Assembly: GCA_009840065.1 (NCBI GenBank)
Contig: VXON01000188.1
Location: forward strand, 1-8,888
From: Cenarchaeum sp. SB0662_bin_33
Lineage (GTDB): Archaea > Thermoproteota > Nitrososphaeria > Nitrososphaerales > Nitrosopumilaceae
Reading direction: 5' to 3'
DNA length: 8,888 nt
Below, in pieces: positions 1-4,792 of this stretch. The stretch's first letter is position 1; each line of letters opens with the position of its first letter. The position numbers and the translations under genes were made by a program. The notes beneath the pieces are model-generated. The model was not told the origin of the DNA. It ran no database searches and saw only the letters and a program-made list of their open reading frames with translations.

Positions 1-52
1 TATTCGTGACTAACGACCAGAATGTAGCGCGACATGATTTCCGGATAAAACA
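1..52 (+). mobile_element. 3' end of an IS481-like insertion sequence (left copy, partial)
   Basis: These 52 bases are the exact reverse complement of 7952-8003, which is the transposase 3' end plus terminal repeat of the insertion sequence at the other side of the window. Read on the + strand they give the last transposase codons (ATT CGT GAC TAA, stop at 11-13) followed by the noncoding end CCGGATAAAACA, finishing at base 52 with ACA. Identity stops sharply at base 52, which marks the element boundary. The rest of this copy lies outside the window, so whether its transposase is intact cannot be judged. Confidence 0.85.
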
Positions 53-58
53 CCATGT

Positions 59-77
59 AATGACAGGCATTGTCATT
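59..77. repeat. Perfect 7-bp inverted repeat between IS end and ferritin gene
   Basis: AATGACA (59-65) and TGTCATT (71-77) form a perfect 7-bp inverted repeat around a 5-base spacer, six bases outside the IS end. It lies downstream of the ferritin gene, so it is more likely part of a 3' end hairpin than a ferritin operator. It could also be chance in AT-rich DNA. Confidence 0.4.
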
Positions 78-98
78 ATATAATATAAAAAAGAGTTA
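78..98 (-). terminator. T-rich terminator after ferritin
   Basis: On the minus strand the ferritin stop codon is followed at once by a T-rich run (CTCTTTTTTATATTATATA), the usual form of an archaeal transcription terminator. The 59-77 inverted repeat lies just beyond it. Confidence 0.45.
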
Positions 99-99
99 A

Positions 100-600
100 T
101 TAATCTTCGGTAGGAGAGGTTGCAAGAATTCGGTCTATCTCAGCTACGGCCAACCCATCTCTTCCAATTGTCTCAAACTTTTGAAGTATAGCCTCAAACT
201 TTGACTCTTCATGCACCTGTTCGGCTACAAACCATTCCAATATTTCAATTACAGAATATTCAGATAACTTGTACGCCAGTGACAATATATCGTTAATGGC
301 TACAGTAACAGCCTGCTCATTGGCTAACGACATGGAGATAACATCTTCCAAGCTTGTAGGGTTTACATTTGGTTGTGATACAGCAGGAGTTATGGCGCGT
401 ACACCAATATTATTCATAAATTTTATGATTTTTAGCATGTGTTCTCGCTCCTCATCGGCTTGGGCATAGAAATAGGCAGCACCACCATCATAACCTGATA
501 TCTCACACCAGCCGGCAGCAGACAGATAGAACTGTGATGCTGTCATCTCAAGAGCTATTTGGTCATTAAGGGCAGTGGTCATCTCTTCGGATAATTTCAT
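100..600 (-). CDS. ftn: Ferritin (ferroxidase-type, nonheme)
   Basis: 166-aa ferritin. The family forms 24-subunit cages that oxidise Fe(II) and store it as a mineral in the cytoplasm, buffering iron and limiting oxidative damage. The four-helix ferritin-like fold is recognisable throughout, with all expected diiron ligands of the prokaryotic FtnA class: E18, E51 and H54 (in EEREH), E95 (in ANEQ), then E127, Q128 and E131 (in EQVHEE). The length is normal for bacterial/archaeal ferritins, and there is no heme-ligand or DNA-binding Dps signature. The ATG start directly precedes the conserved first helix. No Shine-Dalgarno is visible, but a TATA-like box sits 22 bases upstream, fitting a leaderless message. 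It follows tag on the same strand after a 56-bp gap with its own promoter, so it is probably transcribed separately. The IS end at base 52 is its downstream neighbour. Confidence 0.95.
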   Translation of the reverse strand: MKLSEEMTTALNDQIALEMTASQFYLSAAGWCEISGYDGGAAYFYAQADEEREHMLKIIKFMNNIGVRAITPAVSQPNVNPTSLEDVISMSLANEQAVTVAINDILSLAYKLSEYSVIEILEWFVAEQVHEESKFEAILQKFETIGRDGLAVAEIDRILATSPTED

Positions 601-622
601 TATTGGGTAACTATAATCCGTG

Positions 623-631
623 TAATAAAAA
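623..631 (-). promoter_or_regulatory. TATA-like box of ferritin gene
   Basis: On the minus strand TTTTTATTA lies 22 bases before the ferritin ATG, the position expected for an archaeal TATA box of a leaderless gene. Five-base arms TGTAA (621-625) and TTACA (637-641) flank the box as an inverted repeat and might be a regulator site, but this is weak. Confidence 0.45.
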
Positions 632-656
632 GCGTGTTACAAATTACAGATTAATG

Positions 657-1211
657 TTACATTGCGTGCAAAAAGCAATCTACAGTATGATCATTTACCA
701 TACCAACCGCCTGCATAAATGCATAACATATTGTGGGGCCAACAAAAGTAAATCCGTCCTGCTTCAATCTTTTACTCATTAATTGTGATGTATATGTGTA
801 TTGGGGAATTTCGTCTGTGTTCTTAAATAAATTTTTTATTGGTGGGCCAGTAATATCCCAGATGTATTTATCAAATGTACCATACTTATCCTGTATATCA
901 CAAAATTTAACTGCATTATTTACGGTGGATTTAACCTTGAGCCGGTTACGAATTATATGGGTGCTCTGCAGTATCGACTGAATTTTGTACTCATCATATT
1001 TTGATACAATTTGGGGATCAAATCCGGCAAATGCTTCCCGGTACCCTTCTCTTTTCTCAAGTATTGTGCGCCATGACAGACCGGCCTGGGCACCCTCCAA
1101 TATTAAAAATTCATACAGTTTATTGTCATCATGCTGAGGCCTGCCCCACTCGGTATCATGATATGCAACCATGGCAGCGCCCACAGCCCAGGAACATCTC
1201 CGTCTAGTCAT
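657..1211 (-). CDS. tag: DNA-3-methyladenine glycosylase I (Tag)
   Basis: 184-aa helix-hairpin-helix glycosylase of the Tag family, which removes 3-methyladenine from alkylated DNA to start base excision repair. The zinc-clip ligands of the E. coli enzyme are all present: C6 and H18 at the N terminus, H175 and C179 in the NDHTVDC segment. The Tag block AYHDTEWG (16-23) is intact. So are LEGAQAGLSW (38-47), containing the conserved Glu (E39) of the base pocket, and the C-terminal FVGPTICYAFMQAVG stretch. Length matches the family. The start at 1211 overlaps the 3' end of the upstream 115-aa gene by 8 bp, so the two are probably cotranscribed and translationally linked. No alternative start would keep the zinc ligand C6. 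Confidence 0.95.
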   Translation of the reverse strand: MTRRRCSWAVGAAMVAYHDTEWGRPQHDDNKLYEFLILEGAQAGLSWRTILEKREGYREAFAGFDPQIVSKYDEYKIQSILQSTHIIRNRLKVKSTVNNAVKFCDIQDKYGTFDKYIWDITGPPIKNLFKNTDEIPQYTYTSQLMSKRLKQDGFTFVGPTICYAFMQAVGMVNDHTVDCFLHAM

Positions 1212-1551
1212 TCCAAAATGGCTGACTCTTAATCCACTGTACTAATTCTGCAAACAGCCTACTTTTTTGCACATTTACAACCGGAATCTCAAAGTTGGTG
1301 GAAGACTTTACAGTACGAGAAAATTCCGGGTATTTCGTAAATATTATTCTGTCCAAATATGCATCTTCCTCGGATGTGTCCTCTACAGCAGACTCTGTTT
1401 CGGTGGGAAAATATACAAATAACACTCCATCAGCCCAATATATTAATCCGGACTCAACGCTGGACATTACCGTAATTATATCATCCAACTCCATTGGTAT
1501 TATATCACGAATATGCACTGTGTCATATTCCTGGTGTACAAAGTCTGGCAA
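1204..1551 (-). CDS. Hypothetical 115-aa acidic protein upstream of tag
   Basis: I do not recognise this protein. It is a small soluble product with alternating hydrophobic stretches (GLIYWADGVLFVYF at about 35-48), an acidic segment rich in Glu/Asp/Thr/Ser (about 50-66), and a Trp-containing C terminus (VQWIKSQPFWND). It has no cysteine pairs, signal peptide or membrane helix. The proposed start is TTG; no in-frame ATG exists upstream, and reading could extend a few codons further (FV, VK...) only with a non-standard start. A TATA-like stretch 20-34 bases upstream supports a leaderless TTG start. The stop codon overlaps the start of tag, implying cotranscription, but a role in DNA repair is only guilt by association. 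Confidence 0.7.
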   Translation of the reverse strand: MPDFVHQEYDTVHIRDIIPMELDDIITVMSSVESGLIYWADGVLFVYFPTETESAVEDTSEEDAYLDRIIFTKYPEFSRTVKSSTNFEIPVVNVQKSRLFAELVQWIKSQPFWND

Positions 1552-1570
1552 TACGAATTTTACTGTGTAA

Positions 1571-1590
1571 ATATTATAATATATATGGTG
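1571..1590. promoter_or_regulatory. Divergent AT-rich promoter region
   Basis: The 55-bp gap between the divergent 115-aa gene and the methyltransferase holds a run of overlapping TATA-like sequence (ATATTATAATATATATGG). It lies about 20 bases from each start codon (1551 minus, 1607 plus), so one shared AT-rich core can serve as the TATA box in both directions. Confidence 0.5.
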
Positions 1591-1606
1591 ATGCTAACCA
1601 GAAATA

Positions 1607-2455
1607 ATGACCCCATCAGTACAGCTCTCGGATACCTCTGCATTTGTCATATTACTGATGAGTGATGGCATACACGTAAGTAAAAATTCCCAACGATACA
1701 TGGATATGCTGGACCTCTCATGTGGGATTGATCTCCTCAAAGACTGCACCCGGGTATGGCCGCATCTGGGTGAAATTGTACTAAACAGAAAGAGCACAAT
1801 ACTACAGGAAGTTAAATTCATGATGCAGGATGGTGCAGAGCAGGTGATAATATTTGGTAGCGGCATGGATGCGCTCTCACTGGAGATAACCTCATTGAAT
1901 AACACGGTACAGGTATACGAAGTTGATGCCCACCACATGAAACACAAGCAACAGTTACTAAACAAAGCAATGCAGAGTACGCATAATATAACATGTATAA
2001 CTGCAGACTTGAATCAGCCATCAAGGGTCATATCAAAGATCGCAGATGCCGGGTGGGACAAAAACAGGCAGTCTGTACTTATATTTGAGGGGATATCATA
2101 TTATTTAAAATCCGAAACCTTGTGGGAGATAATACGCCAGTCCTCAAGTTGTGCGGCAAATCATGTAATTGTTGAATATATGGTGCCCAGTGACATGATA
2201 GATGCGGAGCGCGCCCACATACCCGATGATGTCTTTGGAATAATACAGAACAGCCTCCCCGACAATTTAAGAATAAACAGGTTCGGGTATGATACTATTG
2301 TGCAAAATGTAAGAATTATGGGAGGTTCGGACATACGCCGACACACCATGTCCAGCATAGAGAAGAGGCGAACAGGAACCAACCGCATCTTTCCCACCGA
2401 GAGTAGTGGGTGGATAGAGGTGGCATGCTTCAAGACTGCGCCAGTAGAATTGTGA
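1607..2455 (+). CDS. LCM-family class I SAM-dependent methyltransferase
   Basis: 282-aa protein with the layout of the leucine carboxyl methyltransferase-like (LCM/PPM-type) class I methyltransferases. The SAM-binding motif I is VIIFGSGMD (80-88), the acidic end of beta 2 is VYEVD (103-107), an ITADLN motif (131-136) follows, and the beta-4 segment LIFEGISYYL (158-167) is typical of this family. These enzymes methylate carboxyl or hydroxyl groups of varied substrates, so the target cannot be named from sequence. The N terminus (about 1-70), including KNSQRYMDMLD and RKSTILQEV, fits the family's helical lid. It stands alone, divergent from the 115-aa protein/tag pair, with a T-rich terminator after it. 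The ATG at 1607 is about 22-30 bases from TATA-like DNA. Confidence is high for fold and low for substrate. Confidence 0.85.
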   Translation: MTPSVQLSDTSAFVILLMSDGIHVSKNSQRYMDMLDLSCGIDLLKDCTRVWPHLGEIVLNRKSTILQEVKFMMQDGAEQVIIFGSGMDALSLEITSLNNTVQVYEVDAHHMKHKQQLLNKAMQSTHNITCITADLNQPSRVISKIADAGWDKNRQSVLIFEGISYYLKSETLWEIIRQSSSCAANHVIVEYMVPSDMIDAERAHIPDDVFGIIQNSLPDNLRINRFGYDTIVQNVRIMGGSDIRRHTMSSIEKRRTGTNRIFPTESSGWIEVACFKTAPVEL

Positions 2456-2473
2456 GTAGGGGTACGAATCAGA

Positions 2474-2490
2474 CTTTTTATTATATATAA
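2474..2490 (+). terminator. T-rich terminator after methyltransferase
   Basis: CTTTTTATTATATATAA begins 18 bases after the methyltransferase stop codon, without a strong preceding hairpin, as expected for an archaeal oligo-T terminator. The rest of the gap up to the tRNA (2491-2624) shows no gene or C/D-box RNA that I can support. Confidence 0.4.
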
Positions 2491-2624
2491 CACACTAGGC
2501 TACAGCGACATGTCACCAAGTCATGGCAGATGTATAATCATATCTCCAAGGTGATGCAATAGATCATGTGGATTCTATTTTACCTACATACGGACAGTAT
2601 ACATCTTTATTTTTTAAAAGGTAG

Positions 2625-2699
2625 CGGGCCCGAAGGGATTCGAACCCCCGACCTAACGCTCCGCAAGCGTTCGCACTATCCATGCTATGCAACGAGCCC
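2625..2699 (-). tRNA. trnR: tRNA-Arg (anticodon GCG)
   Basis: A complete 75-nt cloverleaf on the minus strand, without intron and without an encoded CCA. The acceptor GGGCTCG pairs with CGGGCCC including one G-T wobble. The D stem is GCAT/GTGC, and the anticodon stem AACGC/GCGTT closes the loop TTGCGGA, which puts GCG at 34-36 after U33. The variable loop is AGGTC and the T loop TTCGAAT. GCG reads the arginine codons CGC and CGT. The discriminator base is G. A TATA-like box lies 21 bases upstream. Confidence 0.95.
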
Positions 2700-2720
2700 A
2701 ATACATCTACCAGTTACCAC

Positions 2721-2728
2721 ATTAATTT
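2721..2728 (-). promoter_or_regulatory. TATA-like box of tRNA-Arg
   Basis: AAATTAAT on the minus strand ends 21 bases before the mature 5' end of tRNA-Arg, matching the spacing seen at other starts in this window. It lies between the S27ae stop codon and the tRNA, so the tRNA can be transcribed on its own. Confidence 0.4.
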
Positions 2729-2767
2729 GATTTCGGTTCGGTTCTGGTTACCATATGATATTCGACT

Positions 2768-2938
2768 CTAATAGAACTCGGTAAGGCCACACTTGCCACA
2801 CGCTCGGCGATTTTTGTGCTCTGCCATAAATACGCCGCGACCACACCTAGAACATATCTTTTTGCTCCTAGCCGCCTTGCCTTCCTTTACCACATAATAC
2901 TGGTACACCTTAGGGCTGTATCCCTTCTTGCCACTCAT
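2768..2938 (-). CDS. rps27ae: Ribosomal protein S27Ae (small, zinc-binding)
   Basis: A 56-aa small-subunit protein. It reads MSGKKGYSPKVYQYY..., then a zinc ribbon with C29-x2-C32 and C47-x2-C50, ending CGLTEFY. The basic N terminus and the four-cysteine ribbon are diagnostic of archaeal S27Ae, which sits in the head of the 30S subunit. The eukaryotic counterpart is made as a ubiquitin fusion, but here it is unfused as usual in Archaea. Its ATG overlaps the stop of rps24e (ATGA), so the two are cotranscribed and probably translationally coupled. Confidence 0.95.
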   Translation of the reverse strand: MSGKKGYSPKVYQYYVVKEGKAARSKKICSRCGRGVFMAEHKNRRACGKCGLTEFY

Positions 2939-3231
2939 GCATCATCACCCTTCTGCTTATCCATCCTAGTAAACACTGCAGGATTGATGTGTTTCTTGGC
3001 CAGTGATTCATCATCATAGACATAGAATGTTCCCGTAACCGTGGTACGGCCCACCTGGTTTCTCAGAGATATTGGTATGACAAACTTGTCCTTCAGGCTG
3101 CACTCGGCAGTCACCATATCAATAGCCTGACTCTTTAGAAGTTTCCCGCCCAATCCGGCAAAATCACATGTCAGTTCACGACGGGACAGAAACTGGTTAT
3201 CTATATCACTTGTTACCTGTATTATTGACAT
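2935..3231 (-). CDS. rps24e: Ribosomal protein S24e
   Basis: 98-aa small-subunit ribosomal protein of the archaeal/eukaryotic S24e family. Recognisable features are the DIDNQFLSRREL start, where the family has a conserved N-P/F-L-xRRE pattern, the central strand segment DKFVIPI, and the GTFYVYDDESLAKK segment near the end. It is the first gene of the S24e-S27ae pair, a common archaeal neighbourhood, and overlaps rps27ae by 4 bp. A clear TATA box (TTTATATG) lies 22 bases before the ATG, so the mRNA is probably leaderless. The long minus-strand hairpin region and tRNA-Tyr lie upstream. Confidence 0.93.
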   Translation of the reverse strand: MSIIQVTSDIDNQFLSRRELTCDFAGLGGKLLKSQAIDMVTAECSLKDKFVIPISLRNQVGRTTVTGTFYVYDDESLAKKHINPAVFTRMDKQKGDDA

Positions 3232-3253
3232 ATCGGTTGCGTCGGGTATTTTT

Positions 3254-3261
3254 CATATAAA
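3254..3261 (-). promoter_or_regulatory. TATA box of the S24e-S27ae operon
   Basis: TTTATATG on the minus strand ends 22 bases before the S24e ATG, implying transcription start at or next to the start codon. Its presence separates the ribosomal pair from the upstream structured region and tRNA-Tyr. Confidence 0.6.
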
Positions 3262-3307
3262 CCTTGGGTTTCCTAATTCCGCCCGCAAGAACAAAGGATT
3301 TTTCAAA

Positions 3308-3423
3308 ATGTCCAGAGTCATAAAACTCTGGTAGACATAACGATATTGGAGAGACGAATCCTTCGTCCCTGCGGGAGGAACCCTGCAACTGTAAAACTTA
3401 GGTCCAGAGGGATACCTCCGGAC
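3308..3423 (-). ncRNA. Candidate structured RNA next to tRNA-Tyr (unidentified)
   Basis: This gap has no convincing gene but four hairpins in a row on the minus strand. The stem 3415-3423/3402-3410 has 9 bp with loop TATC. Next are 3381-3387/3370-3375 (6 bp with one bulged A) and 3362-3369/3351-3358 (8 bp, 3-base loop). The last, 3325-3338/3308-3318, has 11 bp with a 3-base bulge. Two stems contain G-T pairs that become A-C mismatches on the opposite strand, so the minus strand is the better RNA. It starts 5 bases after the tRNA-Tyr 3' end, so it may be cotranscribed. I see no match to SRP RNA, RNase P RNA, 5S rRNA or a C/D-box RNA; a tRNA trailer or a guide RNA are alternatives. Confidence 0.35.
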
Positions 3424-3428
3424 TGTAA

Positions 3429-3550
3429 TCCCAAGCGAAGGAGTTGAACCTTCGACAACCCGGTTTCTGTTTGCCTGATATGCTGCTCTTTTGGCCAGCC
3501 TCAAGCCGGCAACTACAGCCGGAAGCTCTACCAGGCTGAGCTAGCTTGGG
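3429..3550 (-). tRNA. trnY: tRNA-Tyr (anticodon GTA) with intron
   Basis: A 122-nt gene that folds to a 74-nt tRNA once a 48-nt intron after base 37 is removed. The acceptor CCCAAGC/GCTTGGG starts with the C1-G72 pair typical of archaeal and eukaryotic tRNA-Tyr, and the discriminator is A. The D stem is GCTC/GAGC, and the anticodon stem TCCGG/CCGGG closes loop CTGTAG-A, giving GTA after U33. The T arm is GAAGG TTCAACT CCTTC. No CCA is encoded. Exons are 3513-3550 and 3429-3464. The TATA-like TTTTTTAAAA lies 23 bases upstream, back to back with the aIF5A promoter. Confidence 0.94.
3465..3512 (-). other. tRNA-Tyr intron at position 37/38
   Basis: This 48-nt intron sits at the canonical archaeal position. 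A bulge-helix-bulge substrate for the tRNA splicing endonuclease can be drawn. Exon CTGT (bases 32-35) pairs with intron ACAG as the central helix, AA|A forms the 3' bulge, AG|T the 5' bulge, and TGCC pairs with GGCA as the inner helix. One additional A lies between the inner and central helices, so the motif is slightly relaxed or the 5' bulge is two bases with a 5-bp inner helix. Confidence 0.85.
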
Positions 3551-3573
3551 ACATTCATGTATGGATTTCCTTG

Positions 3574-3583
3574 TTTTAAAAAA
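3574..3583 (-). promoter_or_regulatory. TATA-like box of tRNA-Tyr
   Basis: On the minus strand TTTTTTAAAA ends 23 bases before the mature tRNA-Tyr 5' end, the expected place for an archaeal TATA element. Confidence 0.4.
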
Positions 3584-3597
3584 CTATGCATATAGAG

Positions 3598-3605
3598 ATA
3601 AATAT
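3598..3605 (+). promoter_or_regulatory. TATA box of the aIF5A operon
   Basis: ATAAATAT ends 21 bases before the aIF5A ATG at 3627. This supports that ATG as the true start and a leaderless message, and it likely drives the aIF5A-Dph6-SRP54-Pus10 run. Confidence 0.5.
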
Positions 3606-3626
3606 GTCCCAACTAAAGCTGATACC

Positions 3627-4037
3627 ATGAGCAAACCCGTAGATTTGGGCGCCCTTAAGGTAGGCTCCTACATACTTTTACCCGTGAGCGATCAGCCCAC
3701 TGGTGAGCCCTGTAGAATATCCGAGTATGACACATCAAAGCCTGGAAAGCATGGTGCCGCAAAGGCCCGCATAGTGGGAGTGGGTGTCTTTGATGGGCAA
3801 AAGAGACCGCATGTGGGTCCTGTCAGCATGCAGGTACATGTACCACTCATAGACAAGAGGACTGGCCAGATAATATCCATCATAGGGGATACAATACAGA
3901 TAATGGATTCAGAGACATTCGAGACCATAGACATAACATTGATAGAGGAGGAGCTGCAGGGTAAACTGACAAATGATCAAAACGTAGAATACTGGAAGGT
4001 CATGGATAGAACTAAAATAATGCGTATTAAAAACTAG
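3627..4037 (+). CDS. eif5a: Translation factor aIF5A (hypusine-site protein)
   Basis: 136-aa archaeal IF5A, the homologue of EF-P/eIF5A that enters the ribosomal E site and helps peptide bond formation at difficult sequences. The N-terminal SH3-like domain holds the loop TSKPGKHG with K41, the lysine that deoxyhypusine synthase modifies. The C-terminal OB-fold follows (VPLIDKRTGQIISIIGDTIQIMD), ending in VEYWKVMDRTKIMRIKN. Compared with typical archaeal IF5A there is a short insertion before GEPCRI (about residues 19-25). Although the frame opens at 3546, starting there would run through the promoter and tRNA; MSKPVDLG at 3627 is the family N terminus and sits 21 bases from a TATA box. It heads the plus-strand translation cluster. 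Confidence 0.95.
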   Translation: MSKPVDLGALKVGSYILLPVSDQPTGEPCRISEYDTSKPGKHGAAKARIVGVGVFDGQKRPHVGPVSMQVHVPLIDKRTGQIISIIGDTIQIMDSETFETIDITLIEEELQGKLTNDQNVEYWKVMDRTKIMRIKN

Positions 4038-4038
4038 T

Positions 4039-4101
4039 ATGGGTACCGATGATAGTTGGAAAAGCCATCTGATTACACATGATGAGGATTATGAGTTATG
4101 A
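4039..4101 (+). CDS. Possible 20-codon ORF between aIF5A and Dph6
   Basis: An ATG two bases after the aIF5A stop opens a 20-residue frame (MGTDDSWKSHLITHDEDYEL) ending 12 bases before the Dph6 ATG. It is acidic and matches nothing I know. Its position in a close-packed operon is the only support, and it may simply be untranslated spacer. Confidence 0.15.
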   Translation: MGTDDSWKSHLITHDEDYEL

Positions 4102-4113
4102 GGTATCCACATA

Positions 4114-4791
4114 ATGAGGTTGGCGGCACTCTTTTCAGGAGGCAAAGACAGTACCTTTGCCATATACAAGGCGGTATGTGCGGGACACAGGGTCTGCTGT
4201 CTACTGTCTATAAGCCCAGCATCATCAGACAGTCATCTGCTGCATTATCATGGTATCGAATATGCCAACATACAGGCAGAATCCATGGGAATTCCGCACT
4301 ACTCTGTACATTCTGATACTAATTATTTGGCAGAGGACCACACGCTAAACAGTCTGCTACAGTGGGCCATACAGAATTATAATGCAGAAGGTATACTGCA
4401 CGGGGGCATCCGGAGCACATACCAGAAAGAACGGTTTGAGCGTGTTGCCAAATTAAATGACTTGGCAATTGTATCACCGGTATGGGAGAGTGGTCCGGCC
4501 ATGCAATACATGTCAGATATAATACGGTGCGGTTTCAAATTTATCATACAGAGTGTCTCGGCCGGAGGTCTGGACGCATACTGGCTTGGGCGCCTGATTA
4601 CGATGTCAGACATAAAATACCTATATAAACTTGGCAGGAAGCATGGCTTCTCCATGGACTTTGAAGGGGGCGAGGCGGAGACCTTTGTAGTGGACTGTCC
4701 GCTATTTGCCCGGCCAATCATGCTGTGTGGCGTGCATCGCTGGGATGGATATATAGGAAGGTTTGAAATATCAGAAGCCGTACTGATATAG
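4114..4791 (+). CDS. dph6: Diphthine-ammonia ligase (Dph6, PP-loop ATPase)
   Basis: 225-aa adenine-nucleotide alpha-hydrolase of the Dph6/MJ0570 family. Dph6 uses ATP and ammonia to amidate diphthine on the histidine of elongation factor 2, the last step of diphthamide synthesis. The PP-loop FSGGKDS is at 7-13, immediately after the start, which fixes the ATG. The second family block GGIRSTYQKER is at 97-107, and the C-terminal signature EGGEAET followed by FVVDCPLF at 184-198 corresponds to the family's GEGGE(Y/F)ET...D.P.F motif. Length matches the archaeal single-domain form, without the RidA-like extension of eukaryotic Dph6. It lies 76 bp after aIF5A and 1 bp before srp54. Confidence 0.92.
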   Translation: MRLAALFSGGKDSTFAIYKAVCAGHRVCCLLSISPASSDSHLLHYHGIEYANIQAESMGIPHYSVHSDTNYLAEDHTLNSLLQWAIQNYNAEGILHGGIRSTYQKERFERVAKLNDLAIVSPVWESGPAMQYMSDIIRCGFKFIIQSVSAGGLDAYWLGRLITMSDIKYLYKLGRKHGFSMDFEGGEAETFVVDCPLFARPIMLCGVHRWDGYIGRFEISEAVLI

Positions 4792-4792
4792 T

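Noticed and set aside
59..77. Palindrome TGACA-N5-TGTCA as an iron-regulator operator for ferritin
   Set aside because: It lies downstream of ferritin and not in its promoter, so terminator hairpin or chance is more likely.
2491..2620. Possible C/D-box RNA (GTGATGC near 2552)
   Set aside because: The C box is imperfect and no D box CTGA lies at a suitable distance on either strand.
3206..3388. 60-codon minus-strand ORF between tRNA-Tyr and S24e
   Set aside because: It overlaps the S24e start and TATA box, has no recognisable domain and lies over the hairpin region.
3253..3504. 83-codon minus-strand ORF containing RNRVVEGSTPSLG
   Set aside because: It runs through the tRNA-Tyr 3' half and intron; that peptide is the usual false translation of a tRNA T arm.
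3546..3626. Longer N terminus for aIF5A
   Set aside because: It would begin inside tRNA-Tyr and run through the TATA box; the family N terminus MSKPVDLG starts at 3627.
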